From Engraulis encrasicolus (lineage: Eukaryota > Chordata > Actinopteri > Clupeiformes > Engraulidae): a stretch of 64,000 nucleotides of DNA. Shown here piece by piece: positions 23,985-40,785 of the stretch. The stretch lies in NCBI RefSeq assembly GCF_034702125.1, contig NC_085857.1, positions 58,790,067-58,854,066 of the forward strand. Direction: 5' to 3'. Both the position numbers and the translations under genes were made by a program. The notes beneath the pieces are model-generated. The model was not told where the DNA came from. It searched no databases and saw only the letters and a list, made by a program, of their open reading frames with translations. The first letter of the stretch is position 1. Each line of letters starts with the position of its first letter.

Positions 23985-24476
23985 GTGGGGGTGTTGTTGT
24001 TTTGTGTGTTTGTGCGTGTGTATGTGTGTTTGGGGGGGGGGCTGTTTGTGTCTGTGCATTGCACATTATGTCATGTATGAGTCTACGTAGGGTTCCCTAC
24101 GAGAACAAACGGGGATTTTTCGACTGCAATGCAGTACATGTACTTTTATCATCTTCAACAGCAACACTGTACTGCTTCACTACGGAGTGCATTATGTACA
24201 TGTGATGTAATGTAATATTCACTTTATGGTGAAATACATGCAATTAACAAATAATACATAACTTCCCTTAATGCAAAACTGCACTTCACCATTGCAATTA
24301 AGATGCAGTATATGGGTGTTTTGTCCTTCGTCTTCTTCCCCCTTGTTCTATTAGGGGAGTTATTCAGACTGTGTTTTGTGTCTCTGTTGTTTGGAACTTC
24401 ATCATACGTAGAACACAGAATTTTTTTAAAGGAAAAAAAATATAATTGGAATTAAATTTAAAAAATATCTGGGGGG

Positions 24477-24602
<126 letters not shown>

Positions 24603-24740
24603 AGATAGAGAGACAGAGTTTGTGCATGTCTACGTGACAAAGTGTGTGACAAAGACGACAGGCAAACCACAAAATGACTAAAACTGAAAGTGTTAATCGT
24701 GACAACGCTGTGTGTGTGAAATGGATCACGTATGTCCGTG

Positions 24741-25240
24741 GTTTTCAAAGTGGGGGCCAGGGACTCCCGCAGTGCTGAGGGGGCCTAGGTAGGTTGGAAG
24801 GAACAGTTGAACAAAAACACAATCATAGTTTTTCATAACAAAAAAATCAACAAATAATCAAAATAAACAATATTTCCAGTAGTTAAGACCTGCATTGTAA
24901 TCTATTGCATCTCTGAATATTACTTAAGCTATCAGTTCTGCCAGGAAGACTCAAGTCATGTGTGCATTTTGCAGAGCCAATCAATGGCCGCCATTTACTT
25001 TATAGTGTAAATTCTCCTTTCTTGCTGGCCTGGGTACGGCCGGTCCGAAATCTCCTCCTCCATCCCCACCACCACCAGTTTGGTTCAGTCTACCTGTCCG
25101 GGGGGTTAAAGGTCCAGTTCCTGCTGCGCGACTACGGCAGGCTCTACTGGATCCGCTGGCGCAAGACCCAGGCTGATGATTGGACCTACGCCAAAGACTG
25201 TCTATGTTCTGCCAATTCCATTGTCAACTATTTTAACATT
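24741..25240. other. Non-coding; hAT-like end near 24741
   Basis: GTGGTTTTCAAAGTGGGGGC resembles the ends of many vertebrate hAT elements, but no matching right end was found. The rest shows nothing I can assign. Confidence 0.35.
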
Positions 25241-25244
25241 GAAT

Positions 25245-25680
25245 CGTTTAGTTGTCCCAATTCCTGTTCAGGTAAAAATGTTTCTTGTAAACATAAAATG
25301 TCACAACTCTGCAGGAGTTTGTCAACAACAGCCCGTCGGGCTATATTGCCTGCACTGTTGCCCAAGCGTAGCCCACGGCAGTTATAAGATTCAACTGTCA
25401 TATAGTGGCATTGCACAGTGTGGCAGCAGCCCCACTCACAACACCAGAGGCAGAGAGAGGCCTTGCTGTAGTAGCCCCCACTGCTTTTGCTTTGCAAGGC
25501 TCATAATAACGCCTCACAACAGAGCCTTCCGGCCAGAGTTCTGTATTGTACACTTCATCGATTTCATTGCATTCAGATACTTTAAATGAGCAGTATCGAT
25601 TGCCTGCAGTGGTAATGCGTTGAAAGTTCACGCTACGCCCCAGTTGGTCACTCAGGTATTTAGCCAGTGTCTCTGCATTA
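25245..25680 (-). pseudogene. LINE: end of ORF1 and start of endonuclease, minus strand
   Basis: Read on the minus strand: AETLAKYLSDQLGRSV, CSFKVSECNEIDEVYN and LWPEGSVVRRYYEP (ORF1 C-terminal domain). After stops comes YNCRGLRLGN ... LLQSCDILCLQETFL, the N-terminus of an apurinic-type endonuclease (DILCLQET carries the conserved catalytic Glu). It is cut off after about 60 residues of the nuclease. It joins the ORF1 part at 26271-27010 once the inserted tail element is removed. Confidence 0.87.
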
Positions 25681-26270
25681 TAATAATAATAATAATAAAT
25701 TTTATTTTGAGCGCCTTTCAAAATACCCAAGGACACTTTACAATCAAAAACAAATACATAACAATAGGGGAAAAAATATAACAAAGCTTCAGTGAATTAA
25801 CAATAGGAGAGTAATGAGAGTAATTAAAAATGCAAAAATAAAATAAAGAAAATAAAGTACAATAAAAATGTTTTAAAATAACAAAAGGAAGTAGAATGCA
25901 AATTGGAAATAAAATAAAAATGAGGGGGAAAAAAGATAAAATATGTAACATAGAAAATAAACTGATAATTAAAATGAAGTGGAAGTGCCTGTCAGTGAAA
26001 TTTACAAGCCGAAGTGAAAAGGTGTGTCCTCAACTGGGTTTTGAAAGTGGACAGTGTAGAACACTGTCGAAGTGAGAGTGGGAGAACATTCCAGAGTTTG
26101 GGGCCAACAACACTAAATGCCCTGTCGCCCATGGTGCGCAGGTGTGTGGAGGGAACTGTAAGGAGGAGTGAGTCAGTGGAGCGTAGTGTCCGGTTGGGAT
26201 TGTATGGGGTGAGGAGACTTGTGATGTAGGAGGGTGCAAGGTTGTGCTGGGCCTTGTATTATGGTCCGGT
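25681..26270 (-). mobile_element. Retroposon tail inserted in the LINE, ending (ATT)n
   Basis: On the minus strand the insert ends with TTGAAAGGCGCTCAAAATAA and an ATT microsatellite, the usual 3' end of fish LINE/SINE tails. CATAAT-like flanks duplicate the target. Removing it restores the ORF1 frame (KFSPD to AETLAKYL). Confidence 0.75.
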
Positions 26271-27010
26271 GAAAATTTTGTAGCAAAAACACTTAATAGT
26301 TTAGTACGAATCACACTGATATTTCCTTGCGCTCCAGTGCCAACAATAGGCCTAGACGTCTTCCGTGCGGGTTTATCAGCAACCACTGCATTTTGTCTCC
26401 CAACATGATTTTTCCGCGGTCGGCCCCTTTTCACCACACCGCTCCAGTCTGGTGAATTAACCATGTTCCTTTCTGGAGTCGGGCATGATCGAGTGATGGT
26501 CTCCCCACGCTTCCCTTCCTTGCCACAGGGGCCCCCGTTGTCTGCGGACAAGCCTGTTTGAGAGAAATGAGGCACGCGAACATAGGCAGGTTTCGCTGGA
26601 GAGCCAGGAGGAAATTCCGACCTCTCTGTCTCCCCCGACGAGCTGTCTTGTTCTCTGTCACTGTTCACTCCCAACCGTCGCTCCACAGCGTTGACTCGAT
26701 GGCCTATTGACTCAGTCATAGCCTGCAGGTTCTCGCCAGCATCTGCCTGGAGTGAGATGGCTTGTCTCAGTGTGGTCACTTCACTGTGCAGCCGGTCGAT
26801 CTTGACTAACAAGCTTGATACATCCAGGCTGTTAAATGTCACCGGTGGTAACTCATCAAGATAGTGGGATACAAATCTAGGAGTTTTATCTCGGCACTCA
26901 TTTAACAGTTTTAAGCAACTTTTGATATTGTTAGCGTCCTTCTGAGTTTCTTTGTGTTGCACACAAGTGTGCAGCTTGGTATTAGTGCAGAGTTCAAACA
27001 AAGTATTCTT
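26271..27010 (-). pseudogene. LINE ORF1, N-terminal part, minus strand
   Basis: A long minus-strand frame from about 27001 downward gives an acidic, low-complexity ORF1-type protein: ECRDKTPRFVSHYLDELPPV, a leucine/heptad stretch (SLLVKIDRLHSEVTTLRQAI), a Ser/Pro/Arg-rich linker with KRGRPRK (AT-hook-like), and GTGAQGNISVIRTKLLSVFA. Beyond KFSPD the apparent ORF runs into the inserted tail and is no longer LINE protein. ORF1 proteins of this kind bind LINE RNA. It appears open over about 245 codons. Confidence 0.82.
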
Positions 27011-27363
27011 GGAGGACTCAATCCACTCAGTGTCAAAAGTGCTTGACGCTAATGGGGATGAGTGTGTCCTGATTCATTGTTTTAATTTTAACCGCAACGA
27101 AATTCAGGAACTCGTCCTCAACGATAACTTGCAATGCTCGTATAAATTGTGGGTTTTTCTCGAGGCCGATGTTTAAAGCATGCTTGAAGTGTTTGAAACC
27201 TGTGGTACTTTTTCAAATCCATCCTTTTATAGGCTTATTGATAAATTGCCTTGACAGGTTATGAGGAGGCCAGGGGGGCATGACGAGAACCAGAGAACCA
27301 GCCTGTTGTATAACAAAAATTGACATGATTTGCCTTCAGGACCTTTTCAGAAATCCTGCCTAG

Positions 27364-27503
27364 ATGCGCACACACACACACACACAAACACACACAAATA
27401 CACACACATGCACACACACACACGCACACAAAATCATTAAGGTCATGGTGGAGACAAGACAATTTTCTCTCTCTCGCCCTCTCTCTCTGCCCCCTCCCCC
27501 CCC

Positions 27504-27556
<53 letters not shown>

Positions 27557-27590
27557 TCTCTCTCTCTCTCCCTCTCCCTCTATCTCTCTC
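27364..27590. repeat. (CA)n and (CT)n microsatellites
   Basis: CA units at 27369-27430 and CT units at 27463-27590 are separated by a 35-bp unique spacer. Confidence 0.96.
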
Positions 27591-27705
27591 CAACCCTCCA
27601 CACACTCTACACATTGAGGTTGAGTTTCCTTTTGAAGCTTGACGTTTCATTCTCAGCTCTGTCAGTGGAAAATTGAACGTTCCTCTTTTTTCTCAGCGAT
27701 GTTAA
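27591..27705 (-). repeat. Microsatellite-flanked mini-element, copy 2 (inverted)
   Basis: The inverse of 23836-23932 with an extra ~20 bp (GACGTTTCATTCTCAGCTC). It abuts CT repeats on one side and GT repeats on the other. Confidence 0.8.
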
Positions 27706-28394
27706 GTGTGTGTGTGTGCGTGTGTGTGTATGCGCATACATGAGTGATCCTCCACCTAGTGCACGTATGTGGGTGGGCCTGTAATGCCATGTCATGTATG
27801 TCATAACTTTTAATTAGCAACTTAATTTATTGGACTGTGCTGCCCTATGGACCTATGACCAGACTCTATTGGCCATATTGTGTTTTAAGTGATTTTTTTT
27901 ATGTGCGTTTACATGTGGATTGAAGAGAAGTGTCATGCAACACATATTTGCGAACAGACAATAAAGTTGATCTTATCTTATATTATCTCATCGTGGTCTG
28001 ATAACTCCTTCTCCTCTGAATGAATCTCTTTTGCCTTGCCTTTTGTAAACTGCCAAATCAGATTATGTCTCGAGCTGCTGTACATTTTTCTCCATGAGAC
28101 CTACCAGTCAAGAGACCACAGGTGGAAACCAGCTGTACCCCACAATACCGATACAATAATAGGGAAAGGCAATTATTTTGGCTCCAGGGCCACGTTGAGT
28201 TTAGAATATTAACTGAAGTGCCAGATGCTACCTGCATTTTTTTTCTGGAATCGAGTTTAATCTGACCATGATCTTCATTACTTCTCCTTTATCTTGTGAC
28301 AAAATGCTATGGTCCAAATGTGTCCCATTTTAGAGGAATCGCCATGCCAAATTTGCTGTACAATATTCAACCTAATAAGGCTGTGAAGGCTTCT
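27706..28394. other. Unassigned non-coding stretch
   Basis: GACAATAAAGTTGATCTTATCTTA near 27957 resembles a LINE 3' tail. Nothing else was recognised. Confidence 0.4.
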
Positions 28395-28530
<136 letters not shown>

Positions 28531-28652
28531 AGTATGAGAGAGAGGGGGGGGGGGATTTTACTGTATGTGTTTGTTGATCCCCACGCTCAATCTGACTGGC
28601 TACTGCCCTCTAAAGGCCATGGTAGGAAAGGTATGATGGCTGTTTACATAGG

Positions 28653-29651
28653 TGTAACAGTGGCACGTTTACAGTTAATTAAATTCAACTCAGCTCTTGC
28701 ACGACTACGCCACCTAGGGTGGGGGAAGACAACCTAGGAGTGAAATTACCCCCCAAATTAGTAAACCAGGACACAGGTTCGGAGCACTCTTAGGCGAGAG
28801 TCAAGTTCGTGTTTATTCTCTTCTCACAAATACAATAGTAATACAGATCAATAAAATATACATCAGGTCATTGAGGTCAGGTGAGTTCAGATGTGCAAAT
28901 GTACAGTGGTGATGCAAAGGGACAAATACTAATACATGACAAAATACAATATGGATGAATTACATTTGACAATATTGCACTGATCCCTATTAGACGCCCA
29001 CAGGCGGGTCGTTATGTGGAGCAATATGGCCACAGGCCACACACACACACCACGCACACACACGCACGGCACCTGTGCGAGAGAGGAAGGGAGGCTACAC
29101 CACCGTAGGTTGACTGAAGGGGGTGTACACTTGCCTCCTGTGCCGTGCCTAGATGACAATCACACACGCATACAGACGCACAGACACACACGCACAAACG
29201 CACAAACGCAATTCGGACCACACACACATCCACTGACTGCAGTCAGGAACCCAGGTGCCAACCACTGTGGCTACTCCAAGACCGGCATAAGCACCACAAA
29301 TCAGGCCTGCCACAGGGCACAGATGATGGGGCAACACACCAACCAGAGGTACACACCGGTGCAGTAGCCTATAGGCAGCGCGAAGTGAACGCCAGTTCAC
29401 AGCAGAGTGCAGTTCCACGCAAGAATGGCTTAAGGTACCATTATCTACCGGGTAATGATCATGGCTAGCAGCAGCTCACACGCCAGCCGGCGTCCTTTGC
29501 CGGCAAAACAACAGCGGGGCGGAAAGAGAGCCCCATGTCACGTCCAAAAACTACATTTATCAACATAAAAGTCCTGCCATTAATGGGCCAGCCAATCACA
29601 GACAAGGGACCAAAATCCGTCAGATTGAGGGGTGTAGACCAATCTGTCACA
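28653..29651 (-). mobile_element. LTR retrotransposon, 3' LTR (minus strand)
   Basis: This copy starts TGTAACAGTGGCACG and ends CAATCTGTCACA. It pairs with 30981-32185 at high identity but lacks a ~200-bp internal block present there. The TG...CA ends and the 4-bp TAGG duplication (28649-28652 and 32186-32189) define the element. Confidence 0.9.
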
Positions 29652-29667
29652 TTTACCCCCACCTTTT
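29652..29667 (-). other. Polypurine tract of the LTR element
   Basis: Read on the minus strand the bases just before this LTR are AAAAGGTGGGGGTAAA, a typical plus-strand-priming polypurine tract. It fixes the element's orientation as minus. Confidence 0.8.
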
Positions 29668-30960
29668 GTGTCGGCGCCTCGACGACAAACCGATTCAAAT
29701 CATGGGTTCCCCACTGCAAGGAATCCCAGGGAACTAACCAACCTAGACAGGCCTTAGTGTGGCTAAAAGAGAGGGGAAAACGCCAGTGGGCCCAACCTCT
29801 GGTACAGAGGGGACCCAGTTGCAATGACGCATGGCGACCCGGTAGTCCAACTGCCGCTATCCAACCAAAGGAGACCCAGCGGTCCAACTACCACCATCCA
29901 AATGACGCAAGGCCAACTGACCCAGCCTCTGGTACAGAGGAGACCCAGTGACAAAGCAAGAGATGGGGACCTGGCAGTCTAACCGCCGCTATCCAAATAG
30001 TACAATATCAATGGACCCAGCCTCTGGTACAGAGGGGACCCAGTTGCAATGACGCATGACGACCCGGCAGTCCAACTGCCGCTATCCAACCAAAGGAGAC
30101 CCAGCGGTCCAACTACCACCATCCAAATGACGCAAGGCCAACTGACCCCGCCTCTGGTACAGAGGGGACCCAGTGACAAAGCAAGAGATGGGGACCTGGC
30201 AGTCTAACCGCCGCTATCCAAATAGTACAATATCAATGGACCCAGACTCTGGTACAGAGGGGACCCAGTTGCAATGACGCATGACGACCCGGCAGTCCAA
30301 CTGCCGCTATCCAACTAAAGGAGACCCGGCAGTCTAGCTGCCGCGATCACAAAATGACACGCCAGTGGACCCAGCCTCTGGTACAGAGGGGAACCAGTGA
30401 GCGTAAAACGTGGAGACCCGGCAGCCTAACTGCCGCTATCCACAACACATGACCAGTGAATCCAGCCTCTGGTACAGAGGGGACCTAGTAACTGTAAGAC
30501 AAGGAGACCCGGCAGCCTAGCTGCCGCCATCACAAAATGACACGCCAGTGGACCCAGCCTCTGGTACAGAGGGGAACCAGTGAGCGTAAAACGTGGAGAC
30601 CCGGCAGCCTAACTGCCGCTCTCCAATCCAATGCTATATACAATGCTCCCCCAACCCCGCCGTGCTAGCCGGCCAAAGGTGCTCGCCGCTATCCCATAAC
30701 CAAGCAATCAAGTCTCGCAGTTGCTGCATTTCCTCCTCCGTCTCAACGATGCCACCGATACCAAAAACAATCCCCTACCTGAGGGCAGACTCGAATGGCT
30801 AATGGGAAGTTGCTGTTTTGTTGCCAACCCTACCCCCGGAACCGCACCGGCCCACGCTCCTCGCTCCTGATGAAAGAGAAACAAACAAACAGTCAAATTA
30901 ACAGCAACACCACTTAATGCACACAACACACTTGCAAAACTCTGCCTTAAGAGTGCTCTC

Positions 30961-30978
30961 CTGCCGAAATCTACGCCA
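30961..30978 (-). other. Primer-binding site of the LTR element
   Basis: On the minus strand, two bases after the LTR end, the sequence is TGGCGTAGATTTCGGCAG. TGG at this place pairs with the CCA end of a tRNA. The first eight bases equal the TGGCGTAG at 2225, 4522 and 61334. Confidence 0.75.
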
Positions 30979-30980
30979 GT

Positions 30981-32185
30981 TGTAACAGTGGCACGTTTAC
31001 AGTTAATTAAATTCAACTCAGCTCTTGCACGACTACGCCACCTAGGGTGGGGGAAGACAACCTAGGAGTGAAATTACCCCCCAAATTAGTAAACCAGGAC
31101 ACAGGTTCGGAGCACTCTTAGGCAGGAGTTTATTCTCTTTTCACAAATACAATAGTAATACAGATCAATAGAATATATATCAGGTCATTGAGGTCAGGTG
31201 TGTTCAGATGTGCAAATGTACAGTGGTGATGCAAAGGGACAAATACTAATACATGACAAAATACAATATGGATGAATTATATTACAGACAATATTGCACT
31301 GATCCCTATTAGACGCCCACAGGCGGGTCGTTATGTGGAGCAATATGGCCACAGGCCACACACACACACCACGCACGGCACCTGTGCGAGAGAGGAAGGG
31401 AGGCTACACCGCCGTAGGTTGACTGAAGGGGGTGTACACTTGCCTCCGGTGCCGTGCCTAGATGACAATCACACACGCATACAGACGCACAGACACACAC
31501 GCACTCACAACACACACCGGTAACTAGACCTGCGCAGTGCGCAGCGAGGAGGCTGGCGTCCCCAAGGCATGGGCCAGAAAATAAAAATAATTAAACCAAA
31601 CACAAACAGGACGAGCAGGTGGAGCCAGTCGGAACCGGCGCAGAGTGTGACGGCAACAAAACAGCAACCTCCGAGGAGTGTAGCTAGCAATCCCCAGCGT
31701 CAGAGAGGCACCGCTAACCCGATCATGGATCCGTGGTTTGGAACAATCGCAATTTGGACCCACACACATCCACTGACTGCAGTCAGGAACCCAGGTGCCA
31801 ACCACTGTGGCTACTCCAAGACCGGCATAGGCACCACAAATCAGGCCTGCTACAGGGCACAGATGATGGGGCAACACACCAACCAGAGGTACACACCGGT
31901 GCAGTATAGGCAGCGCGAAGTGAACGCCAGTTCACAGCAGAGTGCAGTTCCACCCAAGAATGGCTGAAGGTACCAAATCTACCGGGTAATGATCACGGCT
32001 AGCAGCAGCTCACACGCCAGCCGGCGTCCTTTGCCGGCAAAACAACAGCGGGGTGGAAAGAGAGCCCCATGTCACGTCCAAAAACTACATTTATCAACAT
32101 AAAAGTCCTGCCATTAATGGGCCAGCCAATCACAGACAAGGGACCAAAATCCGTCAGATTGAGGGGTGTAGACCAATCTGTCACA
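30981..32185 (-). mobile_element. LTR retrotransposon, 5' LTR (minus strand)
   Basis: The 1205-bp LTR is bounded by TGTAACAG and CTGTCACA. It carries the full internal block (about 31505-31755) deleted in the other LTR. Identity elsewhere is high, so the insertion is fairly recent. Confidence 0.9.
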
Positions 32186-32189
32186 TAGG

Positions 32190-32646
32190 CATTATATAAC
32201 ACTGTCATTTAGCAAATTGGGTAGGTTATTCCAAAGGAGTGGGGTAGCCACATGAAAGGTTCTGTCACTGGTGGCCTTGAGTCTGGTGTGAGGCATGACC
32301 AGCTAGCCCTTGGAAGTGGACCGCAGAGATCTTAACCCTTTATAGGTTAAGTGACTATATTTGATCACTTCCGATTGCTTGCACAACCTATCACAAATGC
32401 TCATGCCATGCCTCTCTACAAGGGTGTACACCCAAGTGGGTTATATCAAATTAATCAGGAAAAATCAGGCTTTCGGGCCCTAGGCTACTCAGGAGAACTA
32501 TCAAAATAATAAAATCTTTGGAACTAGGCATAGGCTACTGGAGAACTTTAGCCTACACAGAAGCCATCCTAGGCCTATTTCCATCCATGTGAAAAATAAA
32601 GTCCTTGTATTCATTTTATTTTATATAACACTCTATCACAAATGTA
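32190..32646. other. Unassigned non-coding stretch
   Basis: AAATTGGGTAGGTTATTCCA followed by AAAGGTTCTGTCACTGG resembles degraded LINE/SINE tail sequence of the type seen at 26041-26270. No gene is seen. Confidence 0.35.
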
Positions 32647-33615
32647 GGGGAGAGGGGGGCACAAAGTAACGGTTTTTGCTTTTGAGCTGATATCTTCACA
32701 TATAAGGCAGTTACATTATTTATTTTTTAACACATGAAACGTACACATCTCTGTTACATATTAGCACTGGTGGTTTGTTATAAAAACCTACCATTGCTTT
32801 ACATTTTCACTGTTTGTGGAGGATGTAAAATGTTACATTTTACCCCACAGGTTGTGTAAGTTGTAACAGGGGGAGGATTAGTTGTAACACATGCTGAAAT
32901 TATGTATTTAAAACAATGAATTCAGTATAATTTCACCACAAGTGTGTTTGTTTATAAATCTACGATACTTAAATGTACTTTCTTACCAAAGACACTAATA
33001 AAAAATAAATAAATAGGCTTTAGAGGCTTTAATTTTATTAGTCATTAAAAATCACAAAATCCAATCTCACAGTATAGCTTAATAATAACTTTTATAAACA
33101 CTTATTATGAATAATATTTAAATAAATAGAGCCATACTTCAAATAAAATGTGATAGGTTTGCATTTGTGTGCCAATTTTATTTCACCTTTATTTTACCAT
33201 TGACAAGAATGAGAATTTCACTGAGATTTACCGTGTTACAACTAGCCCCCTTAGCCTCAGCCATGATTGTTGTCAACCTAGCACTGGCTACGAAGTGGCA
33301 ACAACCTTCATTATGGTATCATTTTGTAACTGAGAAAACACAGTATCCGGCAATATCGGAATAGTTTTGGTAGCTTGTACCCTTGCTTCACTAAACAAAA
33401 AACAAGCGACGTGGAAAAAAATACTTTCAGGGTGCTAAAACACACTTTGTGGAATAACTCGATGAAATCTCAACGAAAATGTTTGAAACTTTTCTGAAGG
33501 CTTCTGTTGACTGAAACAATCGTGTTTACAGAAGTAGGCAGAAAATGATTGGTCCGTCTTGATAAAAAGTCCGTGTTACATCTTGCCCCCCGTTAGTTTG
33601 TGCCCCGTGCTCCCC
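32647..33615. mobile_element. 969-bp MITE with TA target site
   Basis: Ends GGGGAGAGGGGGGCACAAAG and the inverse GGGGAGCACGGGGCACAAAC are about 85% alike over 26 bp and sit between TA dinucleotides (32645, 33616). The interior is AT-rich with no transposase frame. It lies just upstream of the mis18a promoter. Confidence 0.82.
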
Positions 33616-33691
33616 TATAGCCTAAACTGTATTGGTGTCAGCTGGATAACTTTAACCTCACTTTTTAATATGATAAATAGGCCTAGGCCTA

Positions 33692-33757
33692 TTAGGTCAT
33701 GTTAGGATGAGAAACAAATAGCCCTGCCTGTCATTTATTATCTGAGGTCGAAGTAGG
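33692..33757 (+). repeat. Direct repeat flanking the mis18a 5' region, left copy
   Basis: A ~65-bp segment (TTAGGTCATGTTAGGATGAG ...) recurs at 34232-34295. The 540-bp offset brackets the promoter and the putative first exon. Confidence 0.9.
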
Positions 33758-33815
33758 CTAGGCTAGGCCTACTGATTCTTTCACCGTGCACGCAGGCAAA
33801 GTGCAGAAAACGTCC

Positions 33816-33853
33816 AACTACATCACCCAGAAATCCTTGCGGTGCGGAAGTGA
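33816..33853 (+). promoter_or_regulatory. Probable mis18a core promoter: ZNF143- and ETS-like sites
   Basis: AACTACATCACCCAGAAATC followed by CTTGCG resembles the ZNF143/THAP11 site (ACTACAnnTCCCAGnnnnC). Directly after it is GCGGAAGTGAGG, an ETS-type core (GGAAGT). No TATA box is seen. Such pairs are common at housekeeping and cell-cycle promoters, which fits the gene. Confidence 0.5.
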
Positions 33854-33879
33854 GGTCATCAGCGCGCCATCACAAACCA

Positions 33880-34105
33880 CTTCGAAAGTTTGTTTATTTC
33901 CATTCTACGGTTCGTTCAGGAGTTTTATATTTCTCCGGGTTTGGGCTAACAGCAAAAATAGCGTTGTTGACTCAGAGTTAGTTTCATTTAGACACTTTCG
34001 GAGCGAGAGGTAGAAACAAACGAGCAACTGGAAGCGTAAATGAATGAATGGATGACTTCTTCGCGATAGCCTCTTTTCCTCTTTTGCAGACAGCCGGTGC
34101 ACAGA
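33880..34105 (+). other. Candidate 5'-UTR exon of mis18a
   Basis: The stretch downstream of the promoter ends in CACAGA followed by a perfect donor GTAAGT at 34106. A second possible leader exon begins after TTTTTTGCAG at 34527. Neither adds an uninterrupted reading frame to the coding exons that I could confirm, so they are best read as untranslated. Confidence 0.4.
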
Positions 34106-34231
34106 GTAAGTTCAATTTCTAAACTGTAGAGCGATAGGCAGCAAAAAACAAAAAACAATGCAGTAATTTTCAAAGGAAGGCACTCGGCGAACAGTAATGG
34201 TTGATTGTACAAACGTTTTTGCCGTTGTGAG

Positions 34232-34295
34232 TTAGGTCATGTTAGGATGAGAAACAAATAGCCCTGCCTGTCATTTATTTTGAGGTTGAAGTAAG
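34232..34295 (+). repeat. Direct repeat flanking the mis18a 5' region, right copy
   Basis: Partner of 33692-33757, with small differences after TCATTTATT. Confidence 0.9.
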
Positions 34296-34614
34296 CAGAT
34301 ATCACAACATGCAGGCAATCAGGGACACTTGTGAAACATTTGATGGCCAAAAAATGCAGTCATATGTGAGGTGGTGAGGTTCTGCATGGCTTCAGTTTTC
34401 CTCTCCAAAGTTCCCTAGAAATGCTGTCAGACGACAGTAAAATGACGTTTTAAAGGGTTGTCTCAAGAGTTTGAAATGTATCAGAAACGTAGGCCTACAC
34501 TGCAATTTCAGTCAATCTTTTTTGCAGACTGAAGTACATGGACAAAGTGGAAGCTAAAGTGCACCTGTCCCACACTCCCCAAGATAGCAGACATGAAACC
34601 TACACCGTTATGAG

Positions 34615-34616
<2 letters not shown>

Positions 34617-34655
<39 letters not shown>
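34617..34655. repeat. (GT)n microsatellite upstream of coding exon 1
   Basis: About 19 GT units. A short TG run (34715-34733) also precedes the exon-1 acceptor. Confidence 0.95.
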
Positions 34656-34658
<3 letters not shown>

Positions 34659-34752
34659 GTAGATTTTCACCAGTAGTAGCAGCAGTGATGGCAGATGACC
34701 CATATGAGACTAATTGTGTGTGTGTGTGTGTGTATTTGCAGTAGCAGCCGTG

Positions 34753-40114
<5,362 letters not shown>

Positions 40115-40785
40115 TGATCCACTGATGACTTTAACAACCCTCACCATCTCATCAGTGATGACTTTAACTGCTGTACGAACTAACTAGGAGCTCCAGAAAA
40201 GCTAATTGTTGCAGTCCTGAGCCACCGATGACTTTAACAACCCTCTTCAGCACTAGCTACACCACAAAGCATGAAATCGTAAGCAAGCTTAATTTAAGTA
40301 AAAAGAACACCAAATAACTACTACTTTTGAAATAGAACTTAAAACTAGAACTTTGTCCATGAGGAAAGACTTTTTTTCTTGGTGATATATATTTTTTAAA
40401 TGATCAAGAAAAAAGGACTTGCCCTATGGACGAAGTCAAAGTCAAAAACAAGTCAAAAATACTACTTATTTTTACTGAAATCAGGATTGTCCGGACATTT
40501 TTGTACTTAAAACAAGACAAATAAGCTTGTAAAGATTTCATCTTTTGCAGTGAGTGTTGCACCAGTGCATCAGTGATGACTTTAACAACCCCAATCTGGA
40601 CTAAATAGACTGAACACCACCACATCAGTTTTTGAAAAAAGTGTTTGCTTTTGTTGGGTTTTTTCCCAATTTAAAGTTTCATATTAAAGTAAAAGGTTCT
40701 TCTTTTCCTTCTTTTGTGTATGTCCATATCATTAACCTGTTTCATCGACTTGAGAATTTATAATAAATCTCCTGTCAGTGAAATT
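40115..40785 (+). other. mis18a 3' UTR with poly(A) signals
   Basis: ATTAAA lies at 40683 and AATAAA at 40762. The UTR carries at least three copies of GATGACTTTAACAACCC and a fourth partial one (40122, 40155, 40226, 40573). Confidence 0.6.

Larger units (their letters stand above)
29652..30980 (-). mobile_element. Non-coding, hairpin-rich interior of the LTR element
   Basis: The 1.33-kb interior encodes no gag or pol motif. From about 29800 to 30620 it consists of ~90-130-bp tandem units. Each has the hairpin CCTCTGGTACAGAGG (about eight copies) and a second hairpin of the type GGCAGTCCAACTGCC or GGCAGCCTAACTGCC. The element is non-autonomous and must rely on proteins from elsewhere. Confidence 0.85.

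Noticed and set aside
29465..29887. 140-codon minus-strand ORF in the LTR element as a gag-like gene
   Set aside because: It spans the LTR/interior junction and the tandem hairpin units and has no gag, zinc-knuckle or protease motif.
28653..32185. Plus-strand orientation for the LTR element
   Set aside because: PBS and polypurine tract are both found only when read on the minus strand.
34538..34620. MDKVEAKVHLSHTPQDSRHE as the true start of Mis18-alpha
   Set aside because: No donor was found that joins it in frame to the exon starting at 34742; kept only as a possible leader exon.
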